A DNA stretch of 54,440 bases from an uncultured Eubacteriales bacterium (GTDB lineage: Bacteria > Bacillota > Clostridia > Monoglobales > UMGS1388): positions 1-54,440 of the forward strand of contig URVP01000001.1 in assembly GCA_900551345.1 (NCBI GenBank), given 5' to 3'. The notes below the pieces were generated by a model. The model saw nothing but the letters and a program-made list of their open reading frames with translations. It was not told the origin of the DNA and ran no database searches. Within the stretch, counting starts at the first letter, position 1. The number at the start of each line of letters is the position of its first letter. The translations under genes were made by a program, and so were the position numbers. Shown in pieces: positions 16,895 through 25,700 of the stretch.

Positions 16895-18142
16895 TTATCG
16901 AATCTGACCGTCTCCGAAAATTATATATTTAACGGTTGTTAGCTCTTTAAGCCCCATAGGTCCTCTTGCGTGCATTTTCTGGGTGCTTATGCCTATCTCT
17001 GCACCGAAACCGAATTCAAAACCGTCTGTAAATCTGGTTGATGCATTAACATATACGGCTGCCGAATCTATTTCTCGATGAAAACGCATGGCATTTTCAT
17101 GATTGTTAGTAATTATTGCCTCTGAATGTTTGGTGCTGTGAGCATTAATGTGCTTTATTGCCTCGTCTATTCCGCTGACAACTTTTACACCGATGATATA
17201 GTCAAGATATTCTCTGTCCCAATCTTCATCAGTTGCAGGGACACCGGTTTTTACAATTTCCAGGGCTTCCTTGTCACAGTGTAAAGTTACATTTTTTTCC
17301 TCAAGAGCTTTTGCGATAGGGGGCAAAAATTCTTTTGCTATTGCTTTGTCAATAAGGAGTTTTTCTGCCGCATTACATACAGACGGTCTGCTAGTTTTGG
17401 CGTTTACTATAATTTTTATTGCCATATCAAGATCTGCCGAATCGTTAACATATATATGACAGTTGCCCACACCCGTTTCTATAACCGGAACGGTTGCATT
17501 TTGTGTTACTGCACGGATAAGACCGGCACCGCCCCGTGGAATAAGCAGGTCAAGATATTCTTTAAGCTGCATAAGCTCAGTAGCAGTTTCTCTTGAGGTA
17601 TCCTCTACAAGCTGTATACAGCCTGTAGGAAGATCACAGCTTGCAAGTGCTTCTTGCATGATTGAAACCAGAATTTTATTTGAGTTTATTGCTTCGGAGC
17701 CTCCTCTTAAAATAACGGCGTTACCCGATTTAAGGCAGAGTGCAGCAGCATCTACCGTTACATTGGGACGTGCTTCAAAAATTATGCCGATAACGCCGAT
17801 AGGAACTCTTGTTTTGCCGATAAGAAGTCCGTTAGGTCTTTTTGTCATGCCCATAACTTCTCCCACCGGATCGTCAAGTGAAACAATCTGGCGTATTCCT
17901 TCGGATATTGAGCGAATGGTTTCGGTTGTCAGAGAAAGTCTGTTTAACATAACCTCGGAAATACCTTTTTTACGAGCATTTTCAACATCAAGCTTATTTT
18001 CTGCAATGATTTTTTCGGCGTTTATGATAAGCAATTCAGCCATTTTTTCCAGTGCAATGTTTTTCTTTTCAGCCGAAAGAGAAGCCAGTATGTAAGAAGC
18101 CTGCTTCGCTGCATATCCTTTTTGATTTAATTCTTTATTCAT
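16895..18142 (-). CDS. proA: Glutamate-5-semialdehyde dehydrogenase (gamma-glutamyl phosphate reductase)
   Basis: ProA reduces gamma-glutamyl phosphate to glutamate semialdehyde in proline synthesis. At 415 residues it has the family length. The catalytic cysteine lies in SRPSVCNAAEKLLI. Other markers are GIIFEARPNVT and GPMGLKELTT near the C-terminus. ATG 18151 overlaps the ribosome binding site, so I use ATG 18142, eight nt after AAAGGA. It lies 15 nt downstream of proB. Confidence 0.95.
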   Translation of the reverse strand: MNKELNQKGYAAKQASYILASLSAEKKNIALEKMAELLIINAEKIIAENKLDVENARKKGISEVMLNRLSLTTETIRSISEGIRQIVSLDDPVGEVMGMTKRPNGLLIGKTRVPIGVIGIIFEARPNVTVDAAALCLKSGNAVILRGGSEAINSNKILVSIMQEALASCDLPTGCIQLVEDTSRETATELMQLKEYLDLLIPRGGAGLIRAVTQNATVPVIETGVGNCHIYVNDSADLDMAIKIIVNAKTSRPSVCNAAEKLLIDKAIAKEFLPPIAKALEEKNVTLHCDKEALEIVKTGVPATDEDWDREYLDYIIGVKVVSGIDEAIKHINAHSTKHSEAIITNNHENAMRFHREIDSAAVYVNASTRFTDGFEFGFGAEIGISTQKMHARGPMGLKELTTVKYIIFGDGQIR

Positions 18143-18157
18143 ATAAATCATCCTTTA

Positions 18158-18937
18158 TTATTGTTTTTTGAACAATGTACCCGGCTGCTTCCCATCGAAA
18201 ATATCATATAAAATTTCAGGATTTGCGCCGTTTAATATGATCATGTCACATGTTTGCGTTGCAATTTCCGCAGCCATTACCTTTGTTCGCATTCCTCCAG
18301 TGCCTAAAGCAGATCCTTTGCTGCCTGCCATATCTCGGATAGAGTCGTCAATTTTATCAACAACAGAAATAAGTTTAGCGTCAGGATGCTGTTGGGGATT
18401 TTTATTATACAAACCGTCCGTATCGGTCATTATAACAAGCAAGTCTGCGTTGCAAAGAGTTGCAACATATGCTGATAGAGTATCATTGTCGCCGAATTCC
18501 AGCTCATAGGTGGATATGGCGTCATTTTCGTTTATAATAGGAATAATGCCGTGTTCAAGAAGGACATCTAATGTGTTAAGAGTATTGTTGCGCATATCTT
18601 CCATATCAAGAACAATTTTGGTGAGAAGAAGCTGGGCGACATTTTTTCCGTATTGTGAAAAGTAAGTTTTATATATGTTCATCAGTTCGCTTTGCCCAAT
18701 TGCTGCGGCTGCCTGTCTTTCCTTCATGTTTGTGGGTCGGGTTTTAAACGCCAGCTTAGGAGTGCCTATACCTACGGCTCCGCTGGATACAAGAATAATT
18801 TCTTTGCCCATGTTGTGCAGATCTGCCAGCACATTTACAAGGGCAGATACTTTTCGTAAATTCAGCATACCGGTTGAATGTGTAAGCGTTGATGTACCCA
18901 ACTTAACCACTATTCTATTTGCATTTTGTTCGTTCAT
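18158..18937 (-). CDS. proB: Glutamate 5-kinase, short form without PUA domain
   Basis: ProB phosphorylates glutamate in the first committed step of proline synthesis. The 259-residue protein contains only the amino acid kinase domain (VVKLGTSTLTH, SSGAVGIG, NENDAIST, DTDGLYNKNP, GTGGMRTK). It lacks the C-terminal PUA domain of the 367-residue E. coli enzyme. Short forms are known in Bacillota. AGGAG lies about 11 nt before the ATG. It forms a two-gene operon with proA. Confidence 0.95.
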   Translation of the reverse strand: MNEQNANRIVVKLGTSTLTHSTGMLNLRKVSALVNVLADLHNMGKEIILVSSGAVGIGTPKLAFKTRPTNMKERQAAAAIGQSELMNIYKTYFSQYGKNVAQLLLTKIVLDMEDMRNNTLNTLDVLLEHGIIPIINENDAISTYELEFGDNDTLSAYVATLCNADLLVIMTDTDGLYNKNPQQHPDAKLISVVDKIDDSIRDMAGSKGSALGTGGMRTKVMAAEIATQTCDMIILNGANPEILYDIFDGKQPGTLFKKQ

Positions 18938-18973
18938 TGTATCAAAAACTCCTGTTTCAGAAAATTATAGCTT

Positions 18974-19002
18974 ATTTTATCACAATCTAAAAGAATAATC
19001 AA
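18974..19002 (-). promoter_or_regulatory. Putative proBA promoter
   Basis: On the minus strand TTGATT (19002-18997), 17 nt, then TAAAAT (18979-18974), overlapping the end of the PBP gene. An alternative -10, TATAAT at 18969-18964, has no good -35. Either gives a short proB leader. Confidence 0.45.
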
Positions 19003-20576
19003 TACAATGAGGATATTTGCTCTGCAATTTCTTTAAAAACAGGTCCTGCTGAATTACCCCCGGATTGTCCGTTTTCGCATAAAACCGTACATATATATTT
19101 TGGATCTTCAGCCGGGAAAAAACCTGTAAACCATCCATGAGTCATGGTCTTACCGTTATCCTGCCATCCCGTTTCCGCACTGCCTGTTTTTCCGGCAATT
19201 GATACTTTGCTGCTTTTAGCCGGAGTTCCGGTTCCCTCTTGTACGGTTGTTTTCATAAGACGGCGTAGAATGAGTGCTGTTCTGGAAGAAAAAACCCTTT
19301 GAGTAGGCTCTCTCTTTGATTCTGTAAAAGTTTTTCCGTCCGATTGAATCTTTCCGTCTATTATGGTAAGGGGTGTTTTAATACCCCCATTTGCTATAAT
19401 TTGAGTAATTTGTGCCATTTGTAAGGGCGTTCCTGTCATATCGCCCTGTCCTATGGATAAGTTCGCAAGTGCCGGAGCGGAATCTGCGTTTTGCGGCAGT
19501 GTGCCTTTTGCTTCGTCTAGTGCCAAGTCGATAATGTTTTTTCCTAAGCCGCATTTTACGGCATATTCTCTTATAATGTCCCATCCCGACTTTTGACCCA
19601 GTTCATAAAAAGGAATATTACACGACTGTGCAAAAGCCTGTTCAAAGGTTATTTCGCCGTGTCCGTCTTTTTTATGACAGTAAAAATCAACATCGCCGAT
19701 TTTAACTGTTCCGGTGCAGTTAAATTTATCGTTAAGACTTATCAAACCTTCTTCCAAGGCGGCTCCTGTTACAATGAGCTTAAATACCGACCCCATATCA
19801 TATGCACAAATTGCCCTGTTAAGAAGCTCGCTGCCTCCTTTGTCAAAATATGATGCGGGATTGTCCTGCGAATAAGCCGGGCGGCTTGCCATTGCAAGAA
19901 TATCTCCGCTCTGTACATCTGTAATTACAACTGCTCCCTTTGGACATAATTCATCCATAACCTGTTCGCATATCTTTTGTATATGCATATCTACTGTCAG
20001 TTTAACACCGCTCAGGTCGTTTTCAGCCGGACTGTAATATCCTTGCGTCCAAAGTGGGTGGTCATTAGCTGCGGTTATGGTATATACGGTTTGATTTTCA
20101 TCTGTAATAAGAGAGTTGTCGAGAGCTTTTTCAAGTCCGCTCCCGTTAGTACTGCCTCCGTATCCTATAAGGTGGCAAAAAAGATTGCTTTCAGAATATC
20201 TTACGGGCATAGTCATAGCGGATACGCCTTCACAGGATAAAAGTTCGCTTTGCACAGCTTTATCTGAGGGCATACGGATAACCTTTACGCCATTTTCAGG
20301 CAGTGTTATTCCCGTAAGCATACTTACTTTTTTTTTCTCGCTGCAATTTTCGCATATAATCACGGCATATAGTGCAGAAGTAGATTCGGTCAGCGGTATC
20401 ATATTTCGGTCATATAAAATTTTTCGTGCGGTTCTGACCGCCGTTTCGCTTGTACGCTGGTTTTGTGCAGCTTTAGATAATTCATCATGATGCAGTATGG
20501 ATATGGCGAAAACCCGTGCGGTAACCAGACTGAGCAGTAAAGCATATATAATGCATAAAACTTTTATTCTCTTCAT
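18999..20576 (-). CDS. Class B penicillin-binding protein (D,D-transpeptidase)
   Basis: This is a 525-residue peptidoglycan transpeptidase with one N-terminal membrane helix (about 5-25) and a short dimerisation-type domain. The transpeptidase motifs are SVFK (263-266, active Ser263), SCN (318-320) and KTG (463-465). It resembles FtsI/PBP2 homologues but is shorter than typical SpoVD or PBP2b and has no PASTA domain. I use ATG 20576, 8 nt after GGAG; the upstream ATG 20600 has no ribosome binding site. A role in division, elongation or sporulation cannot be decided from sequence. Confidence 0.88.
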   Translation of the reverse strand: MKRIKVLCIIYALLLSLVTARVFAISILHHDELSKAAQNQRTSETAVRTARKILYDRNMIPLTESTSALYAVIICENCSEKKKVSMLTGITLPENGVKVIRMPSDKAVQSELLSCEGVSAMTMPVRYSESNLFCHLIGYGGSTNGSGLEKALDNSLITDENQTVYTITAANDHPLWTQGYYSPAENDLSGVKLTVDMHIQKICEQVMDELCPKGAVVITDVQSGDILAMASRPAYSQDNPASYFDKGGSELLNRAICAYDMGSVFKLIVTGAALEEGLISLNDKFNCTGTVKIGDVDFYCHKKDGHGEITFEQAFAQSCNIPFYELGQKSGWDIIREYAVKCGLGKNIIDLALDEAKGTLPQNADSAPALANLSIGQGDMTGTPLQMAQITQIIANGGIKTPLTIIDGKIQSDGKTFTESKREPTQRVFSSRTALILRRLMKTTVQEGTGTPAKSSKVSIAGKTGSAETGWQDNGKTMTHGWFTGFFPAEDPKYICTVLCENGQSGGNSAGPVFKEIAEQISSLY

Positions 20577-20647
20577 GATAATTGCTCCAATATATCCCAT
20601 GTATTTAGAGTTATTATGTGTCTATTGAACAAAAATAAACATTACTC

Positions 20648-20676
20648 TTGAAAAAATGCCTATGAAAGAGTATAAT
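20648..20676 (+). promoter_or_regulatory. Sigma-A promoter for the XRE-cupin/acyl-CoA synthetase operon
   Basis: TTGAAA (20648-20653), a 17-nt spacer and TATAAT (20671-20676). The leader to the ATG at 20765 is about 80 nt and shows no clear fold. Confidence 0.78.
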
Positions 20677-20764
20677 AAATTAATTAAAAGGTGAGCTTTA
20701 CAGCAGATGTGTGAATAAAATTTGAAGTAAAGCACACTGGTTTAAACAAAAGGGAGGTAATAAT

Positions 20765-21316
20765 ATGTCAGAACAAATTTCTCAGATATCTGACCGCATC
20801 AGAGAACTCCGAGAGATAAGTGACTACACCGTAAGCGATGTAGCTGCAAAGCTTGGTGTTTCCGTCGAAACATATGAGAGTTACGAAGCGGAAAATGCAG
20901 ATATTCCAATCAGCGTGTTGTATGCCGTCGCTAACCTTTTCGGCGTCGATATGGCTGAGCTGCTTACGGGTATAACTCCTAAACTGAATACTTATTATGT
21001 TTCGAGGTCAAATAAAAGGAAGAGCATTGACCGTTACCCCGGATATAAATTTTGGGATCTTGCGGGTAATTTTCAAAGAAAGCTTATGGAACCATTGCTG
21101 GTAGAAGTTGACCCCGAAGAAGGATTACCTAAACTTGTTACTCATTCAGGTCAAGAATTTAATTATGTTCTTGAAGGCGTCGTAAAGGTAGTAATTAAAG
21201 ACAAAGAAATATTGCTCTATCCCGGCGACAGCATATACTTTGACCCTATGCAGCCCCACGGACAGCAGGCAATGAACGGCGAAAAAGCCAGATTTGTTAC
21301 GATAATTTCAGAATGA
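20765..21316 (+). CDS. XRE-family regulator with C-terminal cupin domain
   Basis: This 183-residue protein has an N-terminal HTH_3 domain (about 10-65, with VSDVAAKLGVSVETYESYE) and a C-terminal cupin_2 barrel (about 105-180, HSGQEFNYVLEGVV, YPGDSIYFDPMQPHG). Such proteins usually sense a small molecule through the cupin and regulate an adjacent gene. A strong AAGGGAGG precedes the ATG. The acyl-CoA synthetase starts 20 nt downstream, so the pair is probably co-transcribed and functionally linked (inference). Confidence 0.9.
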   Translation: MSEQISQISDRIRELREISDYTVSDVAAKLGVSVETYESYEAENADIPISVLYAVANLFGVDMAELLTGITPKLNTYYVSRSNKRKSIDRYPGYKFWDLAGNFQRKLMEPLLVEVDPEEGLPKLVTHSGQEFNYVLEGVVKVVIKDKEILLYPGDSIYFDPMQPHGQQAMNGEKARFVTIISE

Positions 21317-21336
21317 GAAAGGGTTTACTTTAAATT

Positions 21337-23010
21337 ATGTTGGAAAAATATTTACCAAGAACAGAATTTGACTCTTATGAAGATTTTAAACAGAACTACA
21401 AGGTTAATGTACCTGACAATTTTAATTTCGGTTTTGATATAGTTGACGGCTGGGCAGAGGAAAAGCCCGACCTTCGTGCGCTTGTATGGTGCAATGACAA
21501 AGGCGAAGAAAAAACATTTACATTTGCCGATATGAAAAGGCTTTCAAACAGAGCTGCAAACTTTTTTGTTTCCAAAGGTATAAAAAAAGGCGATGTTGTA
21601 CTTCAAATTATGCGCCGCCGCTGGGAATACTGGGTTATTGCAACTGCACTTTGTAAAATCGGAGCGGTAGTCATTCCGGCAACACTCCAGCTTACGGCTA
21701 AGGATATTAAATACCGTATAAATTCGGCAAAAGTTAAGATGATTGTCTGTGTATCAGATGAATATGTACTGGAGCAGACAGAACTTGCAGCACCCGAATG
21801 TCCCACGCTTGCATATAAGGCTATTGTTGAAGGCGAGCGTGACGGTTGGATAAATTTTGAAGAAGAATTTATGAAATTCCCGGACACATTTGAGCGCCCT
21901 ACCGGTAAAGATGCAAACACAAAAGACGATATAATGCTTATTTATTTTACATCCGGCACAACAGGTATGCCTAAAATGGTTGAGCATAACTTTGCACATC
22001 CTTTGGGCCATATTGTTACGGCAAAGTATTGGCATCGTGTTCAAGAGGGCAAACTTCATATGTCCATAACTGATTCCGGTTGGGCAAAATTTGGTTGGGG
22101 AAAGATATACGGACAGTGGATTTGCGGTGCAACCATATTTTGTTACGATATGGACAAGTTCATCCCCTCAAAGGTACTTGAAAAGATTTCTAAATACAAG
22201 CTTACTACTTTTTGTTGTCCTCCTACCATGTATCGTTTCATGCTCCAGGAAGATCTTTCAAAATATGACCTTTCAAGCATAGAACATTGTACAAGTGCAG
22301 GCGAACCGCTTAATCCGGAGGTAGTTAACAGATGGAAAGAGCTTACCGGACATACCATACACGAAGGTTTCGGTCAGACAGAATCAACCGTTATTTTTGC
22401 AAACTTTGAATGGTTTGATATAAAGGTTGGCTCGATGGGTAAGCCTTCACCATTGTATAACATTGATTTGATCGATTCTGATGGAAATTCTTGTGAAGAC
22501 GGCGAAGAAGGCCTTATAGTTGTCAGAGGGGTTAAAGATTATATGCCCACAGGTCTTTTTGTAGGATATTATCAGAATGAAGAAATGACAAAAGAAGCTC
22601 TTGGCGGTGATTATTACAGCACCGGAGACCGTGCATGGCGAGACAGCGACGGCTATTATTGGTTCGTTGGAAGAAATGATGATGTAATTAAATGTTCAGG
22701 ATACAGAATAGGACCCTTTGAGGTTGAAAGTGCATTGATTGAACATCCGGCGGTAGTAGAATGTGCTATTACTGCAGTTCCGCACCCTGTAAGAGGTCAG
22801 GTGGTTAAGGCGACAGTGGTTCTTGCAAAAGGGTATGAACCGTCGGACGAGCTTATAAAAGAGCTTCAGGAGCATGTTAAGCATGCAACCGCTCCTTATA
22901 AATACCCCCGAATTGTGGAGTTTGTTGATGAACTGCCCAAAACTGTTGGCGGAAAAATAAAAAGAGCGCTGATAAGACAGCTGGATGAAGAAAAATACAA
23001 ACTTGATTAA
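21337..23010 (+). CDS. AMP-forming acyl-CoA synthetase
   Basis: This 557-residue ANL-superfamily enzyme activates a carboxylic acid with ATP and transfers the acyl group to CoA. It has the P-loop-like motif TSGTTGMPK (near 205), GFGQTES, YYSTGDRAWRD, the hinge region GRNDDVIKCSGYRIGP and the catalytic lysine in PKTVGGKIKR (near 540). Length and motifs resemble medium-chain or acetate-type synthetases. The substrate cannot be told from sequence. It follows the XRE-cupin gene, a pairing seen in several Clostridia, and is followed by a hairpin terminator. Confidence 0.92.
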   Translation: MLEKYLPRTEFDSYEDFKQNYKVNVPDNFNFGFDIVDGWAEEKPDLRALVWCNDKGEEKTFTFADMKRLSNRAANFFVSKGIKKGDVVLQIMRRRWEYWVIATALCKIGAVVIPATLQLTAKDIKYRINSAKVKMIVCVSDEYVLEQTELAAPECPTLAYKAIVEGERDGWINFEEEFMKFPDTFERPTGKDANTKDDIMLIYFTSGTTGMPKMVEHNFAHPLGHIVTAKYWHRVQEGKLHMSITDSGWAKFGWGKIYGQWICGATIFCYDMDKFIPSKVLEKISKYKLTTFCCPPTMYRFMLQEDLSKYDLSSIEHCTSAGEPLNPEVVNRWKELTGHTIHEGFGQTESTVIFANFEWFDIKVGSMGKPSPLYNIDLIDSDGNSCEDGEEGLIVVRGVKDYMPTGLFVGYYQNEEMTKEALGGDYYSTGDRAWRDSDGYYWFVGRNDDVIKCSGYRIGPFEVESALIEHPAVVECAITAVPHPVRGQVVKATVVLAKGYEPSDELIKELQEHVKHATAPYKYPRIVEFVDELPKTVGGKIKRALIRQLDEEKYKLD

Positions 23011-23016
23011 AATTAA

Positions 23017-23054
23017 AAAGCAGGCACGGGAGAATTCTTCTTTGCCTGCTTTGT
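23017..23054 (+). terminator. Hairpin after the acyl-CoA synthetase gene
   Basis: A 10-bp stem (23017-23026 with 23043-23052) encloses a 16-nt loop. The T-tract is short, so termination may be partial and some read-through into the YdcF-like gene is likely. Confidence 0.55.
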
Positions 23055-23071
23055 TATTAAAGGTGATGGAT

Positions 23072-23815
23072 ATGAAAAAAGTGTTAAAAGCTATTGCCGT
23101 ATTAATTGGATTAATATTGTTGATTGATGGCATTTTTTTAAGTATGGTAGCAAACTTTAACTTTGGCAATATTGCGGCGTTTATACTTGGTGCCGTGTTT
23201 GTTGCTGTTGGAGCGATCCCTTACAAGGTAATAAATGTTATTCCTAAATGGATAAGATACATTGTGATTTTTGGGTTAGTTTGTGCAGTGGTAATGATAA
23301 CTTTTCTTGCGGTTTACGGAAATACGGATACTTCTGATTATACCGAAGATGCCGTTGTGGTTTTAGGTGCGGGAATAAAGGGTGAAACCCCTACGCTGCC
23401 CCTTGTGCGACGGCTTGATAAAGCTGTTGAATTTTATGAGAGAAATAACAATGTTCTGATTGTAGTGTCCGGCGGGCAAGGATTTCAGGAGGATATAACT
23501 GAAGCTCTTGCCATGGAGCGGTATCTTGTTAAAAAGGGTGTACCTGCCAAGAACATAATAAAAGAGGAAAATGCAACCAGTACATATGAAAACTTCCTCT
23601 ATTCAAAAGAAATTTTAGATAAGCATTTTAACGGAGATTACAATACTGCGTTTATCACAAATGATTTCCATATATACCGTGCATCAAGGCTTGCAAAGTT
23701 GGCAGGAATTGAAAATACAACACATATAAGCGGTATTACCGAATGGTATACTCTGCCCGTTAATTACATAAGAGAATGTTTTGCAGTAATAAAACTGTGG
23801 GTGTTTAGGAGTTAA
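23072..23815 (+). CDS. YdcF/SanA-like DUF218 membrane protein
   Basis: This 247-residue protein has N-terminal membrane helices (about 5-25, 30-50, 60-80) and a DUF218 domain (about 92-230). Domain marks are AVVVLGAGIKG, VSGGQGFQE, ENATSTYEN and FITNDFHIYRA. DUF218 proteins are envelope-associated and some affect cell-wall integrity, but the reaction is not established. A longer reading from 22985 overlaps the upstream gene; I use ATG 23072, preceded by AAAGG. It is closed by a strong terminator. Confidence 0.85.
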   Translation: MKKVLKAIAVLIGLILLIDGIFLSMVANFNFGNIAAFILGAVFVAVGAIPYKVINVIPKWIRYIVIFGLVCAVVMITFLAVYGNTDTSDYTEDAVVVLGAGIKGETPTLPLVRRLDKAVEFYERNNNVLIVVSGGQGFQEDITEALAMERYLVKKGVPAKNIIKEENATSTYENFLYSKEILDKHFNGDYNTAFITNDFHIYRASRLAKLAGIENTTHISGITEWYTLPVNYIRECFAVIKLWVFRS

Positions 23816-23827
23816 AATGTGCATATG

Positions 23828-23865
23828 AAAAAATCCTGTTTGCTGTTATGCGAACAGGATTTTTT
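23828..23865. terminator. Intrinsic terminator
   Basis: A long stem (23828-23843 with 23850-23865, one G-T pair) has a 6-nt loop, with A6 on the left arm and T6 on the right. It works in both directions between converging transcripts. Confidence 0.88.
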
Positions 23866-23878
23866 ATTTAGGACATAT

Positions 23879-24445
23879 TTACTTTATTATACTGTTTACA
23901 CTGCTGTTTTCACTGTTTACAATCGTTGAAACTTTGTTTTGTTTTTGGTGCGTTTCTCCGTTTTCATCAGGGTAATAAACTGTTTGGGTTATTGCGGTTT
24001 TAATATTGTCTGAGTCCATTGTTGTAAGGTCAATCATAAGAGAATAATTATTGAAATCCGAGGTGTTGGTGTCGTATCCGAAATTTATAGTAAGGTCATG
24101 ATTATATTCAGGAATAAGGTTTGCCGGAATAATCAGATTAAAACTGTTTTTGCCTTTGCTGCAAGTTTTAAAAGCTGCGGAGTTGTTCTTTTTTCCTTCA
24201 TATCCTGTATCGTTGGTTTTGCTGAGCTTTGCACTTAGGGGACTGTCTGTCTGTTCGTTTGTATATGTTAATTCACATCCTTCAAGGTCAATCAAATCTT
24301 CGCCTGAAGTTAATGTTACCTGTACAACCGTACGGTCAACATTTTCTTGCATTTGATTAATTTTATCCAATCCGAATTTTGACTCTATGCCCACAATAAT
24401 AACAATTGCTATAATCAGAATAACAGCTGTGCGTTTGCTTATCAT
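23879..24445 (-). CDS. Membrane-anchored protein of unknown function
   Basis: I do not recognise this 188-residue protein. It has a single N-terminal membrane helix (about 5-24) and a predicted extracellular, beta-rich domain with no cysteine pair or catalytic motif that I can identify. It starts at ATG 24445, seven nt after AAAGAGG; the longer reading from 24484 is not supported. It lies between two terminators and looks monocistronic. Confidence 0.65.
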   Translation of the reverse strand: MISKRTAVILIIAIVIIVGIESKFGLDKINQMQENVDRTVVQVTLTSGEDLIDLEGCELTYTNEQTDSPLSAKLSKTNDTGYEGKKNNSAAFKTCSKGKNSFNLIIPANLIPEYNHDLTINFGYDTNTSDFNNYSLMIDLTTMDSDNIKTAITQTVYYPDENGETHQKQNKVSTIVNSENSSVNSIIK

Positions 24446-24516
24446 GTTTAATCCTCTTTCGTGTTTTTTTAGGTATTCTATCATATAGATTTAATTTTGT
24501 CTATAGCTTTTAGAGT

Positions 24517-24552
24517 AAAAAAACACTGCTCAGCTGTTGCCGGGCAGTGTTT
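24517..24552 (-). terminator. Terminator of the rpsF-ssb-rpsR operon
   Basis: An 11-bp stem with one G-T pair (24521-24531 with 24542-24552) is followed on the minus strand by a T-tract (24523-24517). Confidence 0.85.
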
Positions 24553-24564
24553 AAATAACAATAA

Positions 24565-24807
24565 TCAATCAGTAGAATATGGAAGAAGTGCAATATGTCT
24601 TGCTCTTTTTATTGCAGTTGTAACCAATCTCTGATGTTTTGCGCAGTTTCCGCTGATTCTTCTGGGAACAATTTTTGCTCTCTCAGAAAGGTATCTGCGA
24701 AGTCTTGCTGTATCTTTGTAATCGATATATTCCATTTTATCAACACAGAACTGACAAGGCTTTCTTCTTGCCTTTCTGCTTCTGGGTCTTTCTGTTCTTT
24801 CAGCCAT
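24565..24807 (-). CDS. rpsR: 30S ribosomal protein bS18
   Basis: This is the 80-residue small-subunit protein bS18, which pairs with bS6 on the platform of the 30S subunit. The basic C-terminal half (YLSERAKIVPRRISGNCAKH) and the N-terminal KPCQFC are diagnostic. AAAGGAG lies 10 nt before the ATG. It is the last gene of the conserved rpsF-ssb-rpsR operon. Confidence 0.97.
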   Translation of the reverse strand: MAERTERPRSRKARRKPCQFCVDKMEYIDYKDTARLRRYLSERAKIVPRRISGNCAKHQRLVTTAIKRARHIALLPYSTD

Positions 24808-24848
24808 TTTTTAGCAACTCCTTTCGTAAATTAATACAGAATTTTTAA

Positions 24849-25262
24849 TTAAAAAGGCAAATCATCATTTGTTCCGAAAGATGCAAAGCCCTGACTTTCA
24901 AAACTGTCATTGTCAAAACTGTTGTTTGACTGACCTTCCGTCTTTTTGTCGCCGCAAAAGTTAACTTCATCAGCAACAACTTCGGTAACATATCTTTTTT
25001 TGCCTTCTGCATCATCATATGTTCTTGTCTGAAGGCTTCCCACTACATTTATCATTCTGCCTTTATTAAAGTAACGGCTGACAAATTCAGCGGTCTGACG
25101 CCATGCAACAACATTGATGAAATCGGCTTGCCTTTCCTCTCCGCTTTTTTGAAAACGGCGGTCAACAGCAACCGTAAACGAGCATACGGGAATATCAGAT
25201 GCCGTAGTTTTAAGCTCGGGGTCTCTTGTAAGACGACCCATCAGAATAACTTTGTTCAGCAT
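24849..25262 (-). CDS. ssb: Single-stranded DNA-binding protein
   Basis: This 137-residue SSB has an N-terminal OB fold (MLNKVILMGRLTRDPEL through about residue 105) and a flexible linker ending in the acidic partner-binding tip DDLPF. It protects ssDNA and recruits replication and repair proteins. AAGGAG precedes the ATG. It lies between rpsF and rpsR, as in most Bacillota. Confidence 0.97.
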   Translation of the reverse strand: MLNKVILMGRLTRDPELKTTASDIPVCSFTVAVDRRFQKSGEERQADFINVVAWRQTAEFVSRYFNKGRMINVVGSLQTRTYDDAEGKKRYVTEVVADEVNFCGDKKTEGQSNNSFDNDSFESQGFASFGTNDDLPF

Positions 25263-25274
25263 AATGACATCTCC

Positions 25275-25583
25275 TTACTCCTGAGGCAATTCGTCACGAC
25301 GAACAATGATTGAACGAACAACGCCGTCAGTAATTCTGTAAATTCTGTCTAATTCACTGGGGAATTCCGGCTTTGATGAAAATTGGATAAGAGCATAGAA
25401 ACCCTCATTTTTGAAGTTGATGGGATATGCAAGCTTTCTTTTGCCCCAGATATCAACCTTTTCCACTTCGCCGTTGTTTGCAATCAGGTTTTGAAATTTT
25501 TCAACAATTGCCTGAGTTTCTTCCTCAGACTTGTCCATATCAATAACCATGATTGTTTCGTACTTGTTGATAACTTCTGTCAT
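25275..25583 (-). CDS. rpsF: 30S ribosomal protein bS6
   Basis: This is the 102-residue bS6 (YETIMVIDMD near the N-terminus; VDIWGKRKLAYPINFKNEGFYALIQF in the middle). It forms a heterodimer with bS18, encoded two genes downstream. AAAAGGAGGTG lies about 11 nt before the ATG. The S6:S18 complex is known to bind rpsF leaders in several bacteria; a hairpin in the leader here may serve that role. Confidence 0.96.
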   Translation of the reverse strand: MTEVINKYETIMVIDMDKSEEETQAIVEKFQNLIANNGEVEKVDIWGKRKLAYPINFKNEGFYALIQFSSKPEFPSELDRIYRITDGVVRSIIVRRDELPQE

Positions 25584-25610
25584 TTAAAATACACCTCCTT
25601 TTGGACTTTG

Positions 25611-25629
25611 GCCCTGCTAAATGCAGAGC
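25611..25629 (-). promoter_or_regulatory. Hairpin in the rpsF leader, possible S6:S18 autoregulatory element
   Basis: On the minus strand a 7-bp stem (GCTCTGC with GCAGGGC, one G-T pair) has a 5-nt loop. It lies between the promoter and the ribosome binding site. TCCTT just 5' of the stem could pair with AAGGA of the ribosome binding site. I did not find a clear match to the published S6:S18 leader motif, so this is a candidate only. Confidence 0.4.
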
Positions 25630-25643
25630 AAGGACAATTACAA

Positions 25644-25672
25644 ATTATATAATAAAAGTCAACATTTGTCAA
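25644..25672 (-). promoter_or_regulatory. Sigma-A promoter of rpsF-ssb-rpsR
   Basis: On the minus strand there is a perfect TTGACA (25672-25667), 17 nt, and a perfect TATAAT (25649-25644). This is the strongest consensus promoter in the window, as expected for a ribosomal-protein operon. Confidence 0.9.
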
Positions 25673-25700
25673 GTGATTTTTTATCTTTTTATCCTTTATC

